A stretch of 64,000 nucleotides of DNA. Origin: Nageia nagi. Taxonomy: Eukaryota; Pinophyta. The stretch spans positions 207,452,001 through 207,516,000 of the forward strand of contig JBITNC010000001.1 of assembly GCA_050084985.1 (NCBI GenBank), in the 5' to 3' direction. The notes beneath the pieces were generated by a model that made no database searches, had not been told where the DNA came from, and saw nothing but the letters and a program-made list of their open reading frames with translations. Shown one piece after another: positions 1 to 11,324 of the stretch (position 1 is the first letter of the stretch; each line of letters begins with the position of its first letter). Both the position numbers and the translations under genes were made by a program.

Positions 1-59
1 ATATCAGCATCTTTATTAGAATCATATGGAATAAATAAAGTGTTGAAGGATTAAAACCA

Positions 60-350
60 ATCCATATCATCCATAATAAATTTTTTGTATTGATAAATTC
101 AAGGTGTTTTCTCTCATATAATCATTTTAATTAATTTATAATTAACTCAACATATCTAAATACTTGAATATTTTGTATCCCTAACTCTAGAGGTCTTTCC
201 TCAATCCCAAAAATAATTCTTTATATTCTATCATATTGTTAATGCAAGGAAACTTCAAACTATATGGGATACCTAGATAGCTTTCATTTTTATCTTATAA
301 AATTACCTCCACTCCTTATCTAGTGTGAGATTGGCTCCATCAAAAAATAA
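60..350 (-). pseudogene. RNase H-like domain relic of element B
   Basis: The minus strand reads WTLFFDGA at about 345-320, the usual first motif of a plant Tat-type RNase H, whose Asp is the first catalytic residue. Further on, in a shifted frame, come EYKELFLGL (family pattern NxAEYEAL) and QVFRYVELIINQL (family pattern VxGDSxLVVxQV; the middle Asp is lost). Several stops and at least one frameshift make it non-functional. It lies only about 110 codons after the protease motif, closer than in the standard PR-RT-RH-INT order, so either this lineage has a different order or RT has been deleted. Confidence 0.6.
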
Positions 351-667
351 AGTCCAAACTATATAGTTCATTAAATATTTAGTTATAGTATCAACTTTTT
401 CCATTATCTGAGGATTAACTTATATAGGACCAATTTCACTAGGTGTTATCCAACCCTTAGTATATATATTAGGTGAATTCCAAATTAAATATACACCATT
501 CTTATGATACCAATATTCTTGATGTATTTTTAATACCATGTGTTCCCCATAATTAGATTGGGGTTGAAATTTAGTTCCTAATCTATTAAAGGCTCTCTTA
601 ATAACCAACTAGTGTTACCTTGAGGTAAAGGTATCTCAATAAGTGACCATTCTAATTTTACTACCCA

Positions 668-933
668 TTATATTTGAATACTAAAATATCTTGATAATAG
701 TATGGAAAAATAGGGTTCAACATCAACTACTACAATATCAATCACCAAATAACTATTTTTGAATTGATCTAGGTATACAAAGAGTCCTTTAATCTCCCCA
801 ATAGGTTGTATGGGCCTATTGTCCATGAATAAAATTGGTAGATAATTACATGTAAATTTTAATCCCAAAAACTCCACCACATACTTAGGAATAATATTAT
901 ACTAAGAACAATAATCAAGAATCAATTATGAAT
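668..933 (-). pseudogene. Retroviral-type aspartic protease relic of element B
   Basis: The minus strand encodes a pepsin-like retroelement protease. The active-site region is degraded to DYCS (family DSGAS) near 915-905, followed by NIIPKYVVEFLGLKF, QPIGEIKGLFVYLDQFKNS, YLVIDIVVVDV and ILLSRYFSIQI. The last of these matches the MLLSRSW-type motif of conifer and other plant gypsy proteases. The domain is cut at its start by element A: the residues just upstream lie at 6603 onward on the far side of A. Two stops fall near the active site. The frame is otherwise open for about 70 codons, so the family call is fairly secure. Confidence 0.72.
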
Positions 934-935
934 TG

Positions 936-940
936 CATAA
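936..940. repeat. Target-site duplication of element A, left copy (CATAA)
   Basis: Five bases directly outside the left LTR of A. The right copy is CATAG at 6603-6607, so one base has changed. Five-base duplications are usual for Ty3/gypsy integrases. Confidence 0.8.
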
Positions 941-1425
941 TGATGTGAATTCAACTGTAAAAGGAAAATAGAAATTGAGATCCAATCACAGAATATACAG
1001 AAGAAATCTGGACCAAATACTCTTCCTATTCCTAAATCCACATTGCTTCTCCAAGAGAATACAATCCTTTTAAATAGCAACAAAAAAGCTAAAAAACTAA
1101 AATGAGTCAGATTGCACCCAAAATTTGCATGCACATCCCTCTTACACTAATTAAGCATTATCTAAGATACTAGCACTTAACTAAAATAAAAACAAGAGTT
1201 ATTAAAGCCGCAACATGCAAAAAAGCCTAAAAATCGGAAGTGCTCTTAAAAAAGCCTATTTTTAGGACCTTAGATGGATGAATCAGGTCTTAAAAATATC
1301 ATTTTTTGGGTATGGCAATTCTAGTGAATTGCCATATTTAGAAAATCTTCACGAGGCCATAGTCCAAAATTTGGAGCAAAACAACATCTAGATTAAAAGT
1401 TACGGCCCTCGCAATGTATGCATCA
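941..1425 (-). repeat. 3' LTR of element A
   Basis: A direct repeat of 6118-6602 with the same length (485 bp) and matching ends. Read on the minus strand it starts TGATGCATAC and ends with GTGAATTCA plus a short tail. Small open frames inside it are accidental. Confidence 0.97.
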
Positions 1426-1438
1426 TTCTCCTCTGGTG
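1426..1438 (-). other. Polypurine tract of element A
   Basis: On the minus strand the bases directly before the 3' LTR read CACCAGAGGAGAA. A purine run at this spot primes plus-strand DNA synthesis in LTR elements and confirms the minus orientation. Confidence 0.75.
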
Positions 1439-1544
1439 AAAAACAACTCAGCTCCTGTGAGTTCAACTGATTGAAATTCTTGAAGCTTTTGGTGATCAAT
1501 CTTCTATAACTCAAAATCTAAAACCTAAGTATTAGATGATTATG

Positions 1545-1700
1545 GGAGTCCCTCCCATTGAACCAAATATCTATTGTAGTTCCCATGCCATGTAGTGGTA
1601 ACCCTCTTATCAAGTATACAGGCTACACAATCTTTTTTCTTCTTGGGAATCTGTTGAACCCAATCCACTGTATCTTGTAAGCCATCATCCTCTAGATTAC
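1545..1700 (-). pseudogene. Chromodomain at the C-terminus of element A integrase
   Basis: The minus strand reads VACILDKRVTTTWHGNYNRY followed by LVQWEGLP, the aromatic-cage and WEGLP signature of chromovirus chromodomains, which direct integration by binding modified histones. In-frame stops occur just before the domain (after VSNLF) and right after GLP. The second half of the domain is still legible in frame as SSNT, stop, VLDFEL. The Trp expected in the ATWE-type motif is a stop, consistent with TGG to TAG. It follows the integrase core of the same element without a gap. Confidence 0.85.
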
Positions 1701-2765
1701 CAAAATACTAAAATAAATTAGAAACATTAAAAACTGGGGAGATATCAAAATCATCAGGCAATTCAATTCTATAAGCATTATCATTGATTTTCTTCAGAAT
1801 CTTGCAGGGCCCAATCTTCTTAAGCTTTAGTTTGTTATATGTCCCTTTAGGAAATCTTTTCTTTTGAAGATGTACCATGACCAAATCACCTTCTGTAAAC
1901 ACTCTCACCCTCCTATGTGCATCAACGGTTGTCTTATACTGAGCATTACTATTTTGTAATTTGGCTTTCACTGATTCTTGCACTTCGTGTATATGCTCAG
2001 CAAAGGCTTCTACCTCATCACTAACCTATTCTCCCATTGGTAGCTCAACCAGATCCAAAACACCTCTAGGATTTTGACCATAAACTATTTGAAAAGGGGA
2101 TTTACCTGTTGACCGATTCACAAAGCTATTATATGCAAATTCAACTTACAATAAGGCTAGATCCCACTGCTTTGGCTTATCCCCAACTATGCATCTTAAA
2201 AGATTTCCCAAGCTTCTATTTACCACCTCAGTTTGGCCATCAGTCTGTGGATGATAGGCACTACTAAACTATAGCCTGGTATTCAACTTCCTCCATAATG
2301 TCCTCCAAAAATGGCCTAAGAACTTAGAATCTCGATCAGAAGTAATAGTCTTAGGAACACCATGCAACTGCACAACCTCATCAAAAAATAAGATTGCAAT
2401 CTTCGTGGCATCATTAGTTTTCTGACAAGGAAGGAAATGTGCCATTTTGGAAAACCTATCCACCACAACAAAAATGGAATCCTTACCTCGTTGGGTCTTG
2501 GGTAGCCCTAGCACAAAATCCATGCTCAAATCGATCCAAGGGCCTGTAGGAATCGGGAGTGGCATGTACAACCCTATATTCTATGCATGGCCCTTAGCTA
2601 TCTGGCATACCCTGCATCTAGAGACAAATCGAACCACATCTCTTTCATCTTTGGCCAATAATACTTCTCTACTATAAGAGTCATAGTTTTGGCTACTCCA
2701 AAATGACCAGCTAGACCTCCACTATGCAATTCCCTCAAGATGTTCTCCTGCATAGAGCCATTGGG
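1700..2765 (-). pseudogene. Integrase of element A
   Basis: The zinc-binding HHCC region is visible as HSGGLAGHFG and, after a frameshift near 2620, CRVCQIAKGHA. The rve core follows: [14 protein letters not shown] (first catalytic Asp), [15 protein letters not shown], and [13 protein letters not shown] (second Asp). The C-terminal part (1708-1983) carries [15 protein letters not shown] and the [19 protein letters not shown] block typical of chromovirus integrases. Stops and frameshifts break it at several places. It lies between RNase H and the chromodomain, as expected. Confidence 0.9.
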
Positions 2766-2989
2766 AATGCACAATCGATTACCTTTAAATAGGTAACCAT
2801 TTTGAAGAAAATATTCATCAAAATTTGCATGAGACTCACCCTCTATTGGGTTCTTACATTACTACACAATATTCTCAAAATCTGCATCAGAATCATACAT
2901 CTCTTTGATTTACTCAAACCCCACCACCTGATTTTCCATAGTGGTTAGTAACAAGACTCTCCTACTCAATGCATTAGCAACCTTATTTT

Positions 2990-4440
2990 GCTTACCAGAC
3001 TTGTGCTTCAAAACAAATGTATACTATTGCAGAAAAGAAACCCACTTTACATGTCTACCATTCAACTTTTTCTGAGAGTTAACATACCTCAATGCTTCAT
3101 GATCAGTAAACAACACAAACTCCTTTGAAATTAAGTAGTGCCTCCAATGCTGCAGTGCTTGCACAATCGCATAAAACTCCACATCATATGTAGAATAGTT
3201 TTTTATGCATCATTCAACTTCTCACTAAAGAATGCAATTAGTCTACCCTCCTGACTCAACACACCTCCAATTCCAACAAAAGATGCATCACAATCAACCT
3301 CAAATACCTTGTTGAAATCTAGTAACACTAGAATAGGGGCTTCTGACACCTTCTTCTTCAGGATATCAAAACTCTCTCCTGCTACCTTGGTCCATACAAA
3401 ATCCTTTCCCTTTGTGCACTCAGTTATTGGGGTAGCTATACTGCTAAAGTTCCTAATAAACTTTCTATAAAAAGAAGCTAGCCCATGGAAGCTCCTCACC
3501 TCTGTCATAGTTTGTGGAGTAGGCCATTCCAAAAGCACCCTCACTTTCTCATCATCCATTCGCATGCCATATCTTGAGATTACAAATCCCAAAAATACTA
3601 GACTATTCTAAAGAAATCTGCATTTCTTTAGGTTCACATACAACTTCTCCTTCCTAAGCACATCTAAGACCAATCTTAAGTGGAACAAATGCTCTTCCTC
3701 CCCTTTGCTATAAATCAAAATATCATCAAAATACACAACGATAAACTTACCATTATATGCTCATAGAACTCTATTCATCAATCGCATGAATGTACTAGGT
3801 GCATTAGATAACCCAAAGGGCATCACCATCCACTCGTACAATCCATCATTTGTCTTAAAAGCTATCTTCCATTCATCACCTTCTTGAATTTTGATCTGGT
3901 AGTAGCCACTTCGCAAATCAATTTTACTGAAGTATTGAGCACTAGCTAATCCATCCATCATGTCATCAACCCTTGGCATTGGGTATCGATACTTTATTAT
4001 GATCTTATTGATGGCTCTACTATCTACACACATCCGCCATGACCCATCTTTCTTTGGGGTTAATAAGGTTGGAGTTGCACATGGGCTCATACTCTCCCGA
4101 ATTAATCCCTTCTATATCAGCTTTGTCACTTGCCTACTCAACTCTGCATTCTGCATGGGATTCAATCGATATGTAGCCTGATTCAGAAGAACTGATCCTG
4201 GGATCAAGTCCATGTGATGTTGGATATCCCTCTTTGGTGGTAACCCATCTGGCAACTCCTCTGGTGTGATGTCCTCATACTCTCGTAGTAATTTAGCTAC
4301 TACTGTGGGTATAACTACTTCCCCTTCTTCTACCTTTTTAGCTATTAAGGCATAATAGAAGCTAGCACCCTTAATTTTTGCAAGAAACTCCTTTATTTCC
4401 AATAAGCTCTCACTTGGCCCCTCCTCCTTCATGGGTACCA
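2990..4440 (-). pseudogene. Reverse transcriptase and RNase H of element A
   Basis: The RT fingers and palm read [34 protein letters not shown] and [12 protein letters not shown] (3761-4090). The catalytic YFDD motif lies near 3725-3740, in FIVVYFDDILIYSKGEEEH. The thumb and connection carry [10 protein letters not shown] and [16 protein letters not shown]. RNase H starts at [19 protein letters not shown] near 3300. A stop follows MNRVL just before the YFDD block, and others fall in RNase H. All key motif residues seen are intact, so the decay is mainly by stops. The region just upstream (4112-4441) holds the RT N-terminal linker with ELPDGLPPKRDIQHHMDLIP. Confidence 0.93.
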
Positions 4441-4441
4441 A

Positions 4442-4760
4442 AACTATCTTTACACCATCCTTCTAGAATGTGTGAGTATTTTTTTTCCCATTATGTTCTA
4501 AATCTCTATCATACTGCCATGGCCTTCCTAACAGAATATGACATGCATCCATCGGAATCACATCACACCATACAATATCCTTGTATGCCTTCCCAATGGA
4601 AAAGCTTACTAAACACCTCTTATCAACAATCACTATATTTTTTTTCTTAATCTAGGAAACACGATAAGGGGTTGGATGGGCCTCACATTTTAACTGTAAC
4701 TCATCCACCATAACATTAGAGACCAAATTTTCACAACTCCCTCCATCAATGACCATGTTA
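4442..4760 (-). pseudogene. Aspartic protease of element A
   Basis: The active site reads NMVIDGGSCENLVS (Asp at 4745-4747), the DGGS form common in plant chromoviruses. Further on come VDKRCLVSFSIGKAYKDIVW and DACHILLGRPWQYDRD, the hallmark end of this protease type. There is a stop where VSW is expected and another in the THTF segment near 4465. It follows gag in one reading frame, as usual for a gag-pol fusion in chromoviruses. Confidence 0.88.
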
Positions 4761-6093
4761 GACACCTTTCCTCCTAAAGTGCATCTTGTGCGGAAAATGT
4801 TATTACGCAACCAAGAGTCCTCCTTATCCCCTTCCTGCATGCATACTTTCTTAGGAATAGCAAGGGTCCTTCTTATCATGAGGGTTTCACCCGTGTCTGT
4901 AGCAACTTCAGTCTCAGCCTTTTCCTCTTCTTCTTCTTCAACTAATGTGACCCTAGCTGGACCCCTCTCCTCTACATCATAATGAGGACATTCAGATGCT
5001 TTATGCCCTTCTTCTCCACATCTGTAATAGATGAATGGTTTCCTCAATCCACTTCCTATCCTTCCACCGTTACCTCTTCCTCTTGGATATCCTCTTCCTC
5101 TTTGGAGGGTGTCTTGGCTCTGTCCTGCCTGATCCTCCTTTTTCCTAGTCATCAAAGATTCACCCCTTGCAAAGTTAGATCCACCTCGCCCTCTATTTGA
5201 AGAGGGTGTCAACCCTTTCTTTCCCCCTTTGTTACATCTTGTAAGCTTCTCCTCAGCCTTCAAATCCATTTGATATGCATCCTCTACAGTAAGAGTGTGA
5301 TGCATACTTATCTCATCTTGAATAGAATAACTTAGACCATTCACATACCTTGTAGCTCTCTGTTGGTCCGTCTCCTTATGCTCTACCTGAATGGATAATT
5401 TATAGAACTCATTGGTGTAATCTTTGATGCTTTGGTCTCTCTGTCAAAGGTTCTGGAACCTCCAAAATAAGGTCTAGGAATAGTCTATAGGAATAAACTT
5501 TTCTTCTAATTTTTTCTTCATCTTGGCCCAAGCTTTGATCTTCTCTTTTCCCTTCTGTTGTCAAGATTTTTGTAAATGATCCCACCAGATCAATGCATGT
5601 CCCTTCAACTTTGTGCATGCAAGCTTCACCTTCTTATCCTCTGCAAGGTTTCCCCATTCAAAGTACTTCTCTAGGCTATTAACCCAGTCAATCAACTCCT
5701 CTGGTTTCAACCCACCAACATACTCAGGAACTTCAATCTTGATCCCATCTCAATTTCCCTTTAGCCCCTCCAAGGCTTGGATTAATCGATTTTCAAAGCC
5801 TTGCTCAGCTTCTTCTGGACGTATCGGTTTCCTTCCTCCTCAACACCAGAGTCCTCTTCCCCAAATAGGCTCTCACTATTAGATCCTAGATGCAGGTACA
5901 CATGGGGTATCCTCCCCCCCATGCGATTAATTGCATTGATCAATTAGGCAACTTTAGCATGTAGGTCCTCTATCTACTGATTCATATGGGCATACGCATC
6001 AGCTACATCTCTGTCGATACCCCTACCGACTCCTCTACCAATGCCTCTACTGATGCCCCTACCGATAACTCTACCTTGTCTCCTAGGCGGCAT
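4761..6093 (-). pseudogene. Gag of element A with CCHC zinc knuckle
   Basis: The start ATG is taken at 6091-6093, just downstream of the PBS, and opens with MPPRRQGRVIGRG, a basic Arg/Gly N-terminus. The capsid core contains KLACTKLKGHALIWWDHLQK near 5630-5570, typical of plant gypsy gag. The zinc knuckle at 4988-5029 reads YYRCGEEGHKASEC, so the first Cys of CX2CX4HX4C has become Tyr. Upstream is an Arg/Gly-rich RNA-binding stretch, and downstream an acidic run of Glu residues. Stops and frameshifts occur around 5410-5900. Confidence 0.88.
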
Positions 6094-6103
6094 CTTCTCC
6101 TTG

Positions 6104-6115
6104 GATCTGATATAA
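6104..6115 (-). other. Primer-binding site of element A (initiator tRNA-Met type)
   Basis: Two bases inside the 5' LTR the minus strand reads TTATATCAGATC, which agrees at 9 of 12 positions with the plant tRNA-iMet site TGGTATCAGAGC. Position and orientation fit. Confidence 0.65.
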
Positions 6116-6117
6116 AA

Positions 6118-6602
6118 TGATGTGAATTCAGCTGTAAAAGGAAAATAAAAATTGAGATCCAATCATAGAATATACAGAAGAAATCTAGACCAAATACTCT
6201 TCCTATTCCTGAATCCACACTGCTTCTCCAAGAGAATACAATCCTTTTAAATAGCAACAAAAAAGCTAAAAAACTAAAATGAGTCAGATTGCACCCAAAA
6301 TTTGCATGCGCATCCCTCTTACACTAATTAAGCATTATCTAAAATACCAGCACTTAACTAAAAGAAAAACAAGAGTTATTAAAGCCGCAACATGCAAAAA
6401 AGCCTAAAAATTGGAAGTGCTCTTAAAAAAGCCTATTTTTAGGACCTTAGATGGATGAATCAAGTCTTAAAAATATCATTTTTTTGGTATGGTAGTTCTA
6501 CTGAACTACTATATTTAGAAAATCTTCATGAGGCTATAGTCCAAAATTTGGAGCAAAACGACATCCGGATCAAAAGTTACGGCCCCGGCAACGCATGCAT
6601 CA
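6118..6602 (-). repeat. 5' LTR of element A
   Basis: 485 bp, a direct repeat of 941-1425. On the minus strand a TATTTAAAAGG segment near 6255-6245 is a possible TATA box. This LTR precedes the PBS and gag, so it would have driven transcription of A. Confidence 0.97.
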
Positions 6603-8165
6603 CATAGTGATAATCATGATCATCATACCTAAGAGAGATATAAAAAGCTCTAACATTAGTAGGATTGTTAGACTAAACCATTTTAACATAAATATCCACA
6701 CTTGTGTTTTATATGACATCTAGAAACTTAAAAATTGTATATATTTTCCCTCTGTACTTAGGAAAAATCATCAATTCATTCAAAGTCTCTACTACTTTCA
6801 TTTTGGCAAATTTAGCCCTAGCATTAAACTATCCTTTCAAAAATTTTGAAATAGAAGAAGGAATGTTTGACCATTTCATCAATTTATTATCTAGCTCATT
6901 TATTTCTTTACCTTTATATAGGTTTTCAAAATTTGGATAAGCTTTCATTTGGTTAAAATTTTTCTTATCTTGAATAACTCCATTTTTTGGGTTTTATTAC
7001 ATTAATCTCTAATTCAACCTAACTAGACTAACTATCCAATATCTTAGTTATGTTTTACCATAGGAAACTAACATATGGGGTTTGTATGTCCTGTAGATTT
7101 TTCCACTATCATGCTATGATTGTGATAACTAGTCACATATTCTAAATCTTTTTCATAGGCTTATTCAACTAATTCATCTTCAAGCCCCCACAACATGTTA
7201 ATATCTATATTTTCTTGGATGATGATAACCATAAGTTTATGAATCATGTGTAATATTACAAGTAGGAAAATTATATGGGTATTATTGGACTACATTCCTA
7301 AATGATAAGGTATTTGGGATATAATTCTTATCTTTTTATCCCTAAGTTTCTCTTGGTTTTGGGTTTGCATTCCATAGTCTATTAGTAAATTTTATAAAAG
7401 CATTCATAGGATCACGATTGCTAGAATATGCTTCAAGATTTATTCAATTAATACCATCATTATTCCTTTCTAACCTAGACATTCTATTATTTATTTTTAG
7501 TAACATTTCAACCATTTCTTTATACAATTTGTTTGATGACTCATCATCTTTAAAGGGTCTAAAGGAATCTACTTTTTGGGGCTTCCTTTCTAAAATTGGT
7601 TCTAAGGATTAAGGCTTCAATTTTTTTATTTCTATAATATATTTTTAAATTTCTACAATAACATTCATACACACTTATTATATCATGTATTAAATCTCCA
7701 AAAAAATACTTGTTTATAATCCATTATATAGTGACATTATTTTGCCTAGAATTAGTGGGAAGTTCATCCCTAACTTAATAAACCTTTGATTAAATTCTTG
7801 TATGGTCTCATTATATATTTTATTAATGGTTCTCAATCAATTAAGAATCAATTTCTCATTTTTCTTTTCACTATATTTGGCAACAATTTATAAGACTTTA
7901 CAAAAGAAGTAAGGAAGGATTGAATCCAATCTTTGGCATCTTTTTCCATACTTTAGTAGAATAACCTCAACACAACATCTTCATACTCAAAATATATGAT
8001 ATATAAGGCTTATAAGAAGGATTTTATTCAAACTTAGGAAGATACTTGATAGCTTTCTCAGATATATCATTGAGATCAAGCTAGGAAAATAAATCTAGTA
8101 ATCTATACCTATTTAGGCTCCATTTATGTTGTGGTGGATCCATCTTAGCCATATTTGGGATATTA
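6603..8165 (-). pseudogene. Gag relic of element B
   Basis: The minus strand begins MAKMDPPQHKWSLNRYRLLD at about 8155, the style of gymnosperm gypsy gag. It continues with AIKYLPKFE, then (frame-shifted) EDVVLRLFY and KDAKDWIQSFLTSF, the capsid core pattern. Further on come KAYPNFENLYKGKEINELD and SISKFLKG, FNARAKFAKMKVVETLNEL, and the pre-protease spacer. Stops are frequent and at least three frameshifts are needed. The open frame of roughly 80 codons on the plus strand at 6704-6940 is an antisense shadow. Confidence 0.65.
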
Positions 8166-8281
8166 AATAAATGAATAGATGTAATATCATCCACTATAGT
8201 AGATGTAATGAATATATAAGGTTGTGTTCCAAATTTTTATCATTCCTATTTGGAGAATATAAAGTAATATTAGTTCTAGAT

Positions 8282-8286
8282 CCAAG
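8282..8286. repeat. Target-site duplication of element C, left copy (CCAAG)
   Basis: Five bases left of the 5' LTR of C. The right copy is CTAAG at 19047-19051, differing by one C/T transition. Confidence 0.7.
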
Positions 8287-8843
8287 TGTAGACACCTAAA
8301 AATGAATTATTACTTATTAAATAATTCATTTTTAAGCATCAAGGAATGTATATTGTAAATAGATTAAAAATATACCCAAGGTAATGTAATGGAACATCAT
8401 GTAATGAAATAGGTGTCAAATATAAAAATAGATATATCATAGGTAACATAATCTGATCATGAGAGATCATGATAGGGAATGAGAACAAAGGATTAGAACA
8501 TGTAATATCATTCTACCTAACCAAAAATGGTGTTTTGTAATACCATATTTACATAGATATATTAAACCCTTTATCTTAATTTCATGCATCTTTATTTCCC
8601 TTAATATATTTAGGTCATTCATGTAGCCCATGACATGCTCTTAGGCCATTGGTAGCATTGATTTCTTATGGTATGCTATGGTGATTGATGTATGATCTCT
8701 ACTATTTCATTTGGATGTGATTTAGATGAAGGTACATTATTTATCATGTTTATTTGATGGCATATTTTTGATATATGCTTAAATACTATATTGTAGATAA
8801 ATAGGGCTTTGATTTGCTATTCATGCATTAGTTTTAGTCTACA
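8287..8843 (+). repeat. 5' LTR of element C
   Basis: Starts TGTAGACACCTAAAAATG and ends TCTACA. It aligns along its length with 18460-19046 and with 61744-62380. Confidence 0.92.
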
Positions 8844-8845
8844 TT

Positions 8846-8860
8846 TTGGTGAACTCAACT
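8846..8860 (+). other. Primer-binding site of element C
   Basis: Three bases after the LTR the strand reads TTGGTGAACTCAACT. Element D has TTGGTGAACCCAACT at the same place. The shared position and sequence indicate a PBS; I could not identify the matching tRNA. Confidence 0.6.
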
Positions 8861-9149
8861 ATTTAGAGTAATCTTGCCCTACCAGTGAGATCTCACAAGA
8901 TTTTTGAAAAGGATCCACACTATTAGTGACATTCATATCCTATTTTTACACCATTGATGATGTGAGAAATGGAACAATCCCTAGTACATATAACACATTT
9001 ACAAAAACAAATGGTGGATATAACTAAGTAGTTTATGTCACTGTAGAATTCAAGTAGTAGTTCATAATCAAATTTAGATCTAACAATAGTTGCAAGGTTA
9101 AACAATATTAAGAATAATAATAACCTTTGGCAAAGAGAAGAATATTATG

Positions 9150-10155
9150 ATGGTGTCTTGACCTCACCCTTATCATATGATATCTACAATTATCCCCTAC
9201 CATATAAGAATAAGAACCCCAAGTTTGAGATGTTTTATGGTGAAAAGGATCCAAAGCAACATCTTATCAACTTTCAAAAGGAGTGCTTATTGAAATTAGG
9301 ATTAGAGGAGAAATTGATGATCAAATTTTTGGCAAGGAGTTTAAAAGGTGATACTAGTTCATGGTTCTATAACTTTTTAAGAGGATCAATAGATTCTTTA
9401 AAGTCATTGGTAAAAGTATTCATGGTTCAATACAAGCATAATGATAAAGACCAAGGAACAGTTATAGAGTTATGTGCAATGCACCAAGGAAATAATGAAA
9501 ATCTAGAGAAGTATATTCCATAGTTCAAAAAGGTATGGTAGTTTATTTAAAGTAAATTGGATGAAAGTAAAATTTATGGTATATTTAGAGATTTTATTTT
9601 ACCAATTATCAATTTCATGCCCCAACTGATAAGGGTTTTGGATTTGGAATGTTAGTAAAAGAATTATTGCAAAAAGAGTAAGTTCTACTTAAATTAGGAG
9701 ATATCAAGTATACATATACTCCTTACAATAAGGAGAATCATAGAACATACACTAAAAGGAAAGAAAAGATATTGAATATGGTTAATACATGTGCCTCTCC
9801 ACCTAAATTGATAAGATCAACTATAACAAGGGATAGAAGGTATACATATCCAATTCAACCAAGGTTTATTCTAAGAGATTTGATGAAAAGAGGTTTATTA
9901 TAACCATTAGAGGAAACAACTCAAGATGAAAATATTCCCATGGGAAAATGCTTATTGCATTAATCATCAAAGAAAAGGTCATGCTACAAATTTTTGCAAA
10001 GCATTGGAGGTAGAAATTTTGGGTCTTATTTCCCAAGGGAGATATGAAATTAATAAAAAAGATTTATATCTAGAGGTACCAATGAACATAGTTTCAATTG
10101 AGAAAGAAGTTTGTATTAGATTAAGAAGGGGGAAACCAACGATATTCCAAAGTTG
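9150..10155 (+). pseudogene. Gag of element C
   Basis: The capsid core lies at 9158-9523: NPKFEMFYGEKDPKQHL, KLMIKFLARSLKGDTSSWFY, SIDSLKSLVKVFMVQYKHN and LCAMHQGNNENLEKYIP match the retrotransposon gag domain (NKFDGxxDPxxHL, LxxxFxxSLxGxAxxWFxxL). A zinc-binding segment at about 9950-10000, YCINHQRKGHATNFCKALE, has the Tat-type CX2HX4HX4C spacing. The frame is broken between 9523 and 9926 by stops. The closest relative seen is element D gag at 62747-63076. Confidence 0.85.
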
Positions 10156-10559
10156 ATTACTAATAAACTAGTATCCCACTTGATACAAAAACTTATATTA
10201 TGATTGAATAATTGAAAACTACTACTACTAAGATTAGTTTTTATGGTCTCATTTCTACATCTGAAACACATACGGAGATATTATATGCTTTATTCAAAAA
10301 TAAATAGTCCCTACAAATATGTATGATACCATATTTTCAAAAAACAACTTAGATCTATTAAGGAATGTGATGTAATCTATTTTTATAGATCTAAAAATCT
10401 TAGTAAAGAACTCCTTGCTAAATGTTTAGCTTTATATATCACACCTATGATAGATGGATGGGAGATAAAAGAAAATTGGTAGATAATGGATCAACTATTA
10501 AAGTATGTTATTATAAGTTTTTAATACAAATTCAAGAAAAAGATGTATAAATACCTCCC

Positions 10560-10870
10560 TTATAAAAATCTACATTTAGAATTAGGGCATATGATAGTTC
10601 ATCTAAAAAACTAGTTGGGATAGCTACAATTTTGGTTCCCATAGGAGTTATAGAATAGTCAAAACTTAATTTCAAGTTATGGATTCAAAATTATCATACA
10701 AACTATTGTTAGAAATACCATGGCTATATGATATGGATGTAGTTCCATCTACATTGCATGATAGATTGAAATTTGAATATCAAGGTGAGTTACATATAGT
10801 AATTGGTGATCTAGAACTATATTCCTTGTGTAATATAGGAAACTTAGAATAATTCACAATGACTTATCCT
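10560..10870 (+). pseudogene. Protease relic of element C
   Basis: Fragments in two frames read FRIRAYDSSSKKLVGIATI followed by VPIGVIE, then LSYKLLLEIPWLYDMD and VVPSTLHDRLKFEYQGE. The SYKLLLxxPWxxxxxxVPSTLHxxLKF block is the end of Tat-type proteases. The active-site Asp segment upstream (near 10480-10500, LVDNGSTIKVCYY-like) is only partly legible. Several stops. Confidence 0.65.
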
Positions 10871-11324
10871 AGATATGATATTGTACCTTTAGAAATAGGT
10901 GCAACAATAGTAAATGCAAAAAAAAAGCCATAGATTGTAGAAACATGTATGGGAATGTATAGAACTAAAAAACCTTGATTTGTTTACATCCATCAAAGAT
11001 TTGGGATGACCAAAAATTCTTAGTTTTGAGGGATTTCAATAGTGTACTATATTATCTAAAAACCACTAATAGTATGAAAATAGTCAATATGATTATGGAT
11101 ATTTCTCTATAGAAATGGTATCACCTAGTATAAAGAAATTAACAGATGATCATATGATAAGCATAACATGTAAAACCTTTCCATCTCATTTTATTCACAA
11201 GTATATGATATAAAATTGTAAGTATAAAGGAGAGGATCTAGGTAAATCAAAATATGGTATGTATTCTTTTCCTACTACTTTAGGAGCTTATAAAACTAAT
11301 AATGGATTGGATAGTGATCAAAAT

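Larger units (their letters stand above)
1..940 (-). mobile_element. Element B (Tat-like Ty3/gypsy), pol segment left of insertion A
   Basis: This is the downstream part of an old minus-strand LTR retrotransposon. It holds a protease relic (about 930-668) and an RNase H relic (about 345-60), and it runs off the left window edge. The reading continues upstream at 6603-8286 once insertion A is removed, and then at 19047-19359 once insertion C is removed. No RT is visible before the window ends. Assignment to the Tat group rests on the style of the protease and RNase H motifs and is an inference. Confidence 0.75.
941..6602 (-). mobile_element. Element A: complete Ty3/gypsy chromovirus, 5.66 kb
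   Basis: Structurally complete LTR retrotransposon on the minus strand. Two 485-bp LTRs begin TGATG and end CATCA, with a primer-binding site, a polypurine tract and a 5-bp target duplication with one mismatch. The internal order is gag (zinc knuckle), protease, RT, RNase H, integrase with zinc-binding motif, and a C-terminal chromodomain, which defines a chromovirus. By eye the LTRs differ at roughly 30-35 sites, mostly transitions. It sits inside the protease of element B. Many stops and a few frameshifts mean it cannot move on its own. Confidence 0.96.
6603..8286 (-). mobile_element. Element B, gag segment between insertions A and C
   Basis: The middle part of host element B. The minus strand runs from the gag start near 8165 to the point where A entered, just upstream of the protease active site. 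The interrupted frame ends with NNPTNVRAFYISLRYDDHDY next to the A junction and resumes in the protease at 940, which supports a single original reading frame. Confidence 0.75.

Noticed and set aside
922-1134. Open frame MHANFGCNLTHFSFLAFLLLF on the minus strand (and 6003-6260)
   Set aside because: Both lie in the paired LTRs of element A and arise from LTR sequence, with no domain.
2447-2677. Plus-strand frames inside A (also 3960-4181, 4378-4650, 4749-5200 and 5613-5882)
   Set aside because: All are antisense to recognised gag-pol domains of A.
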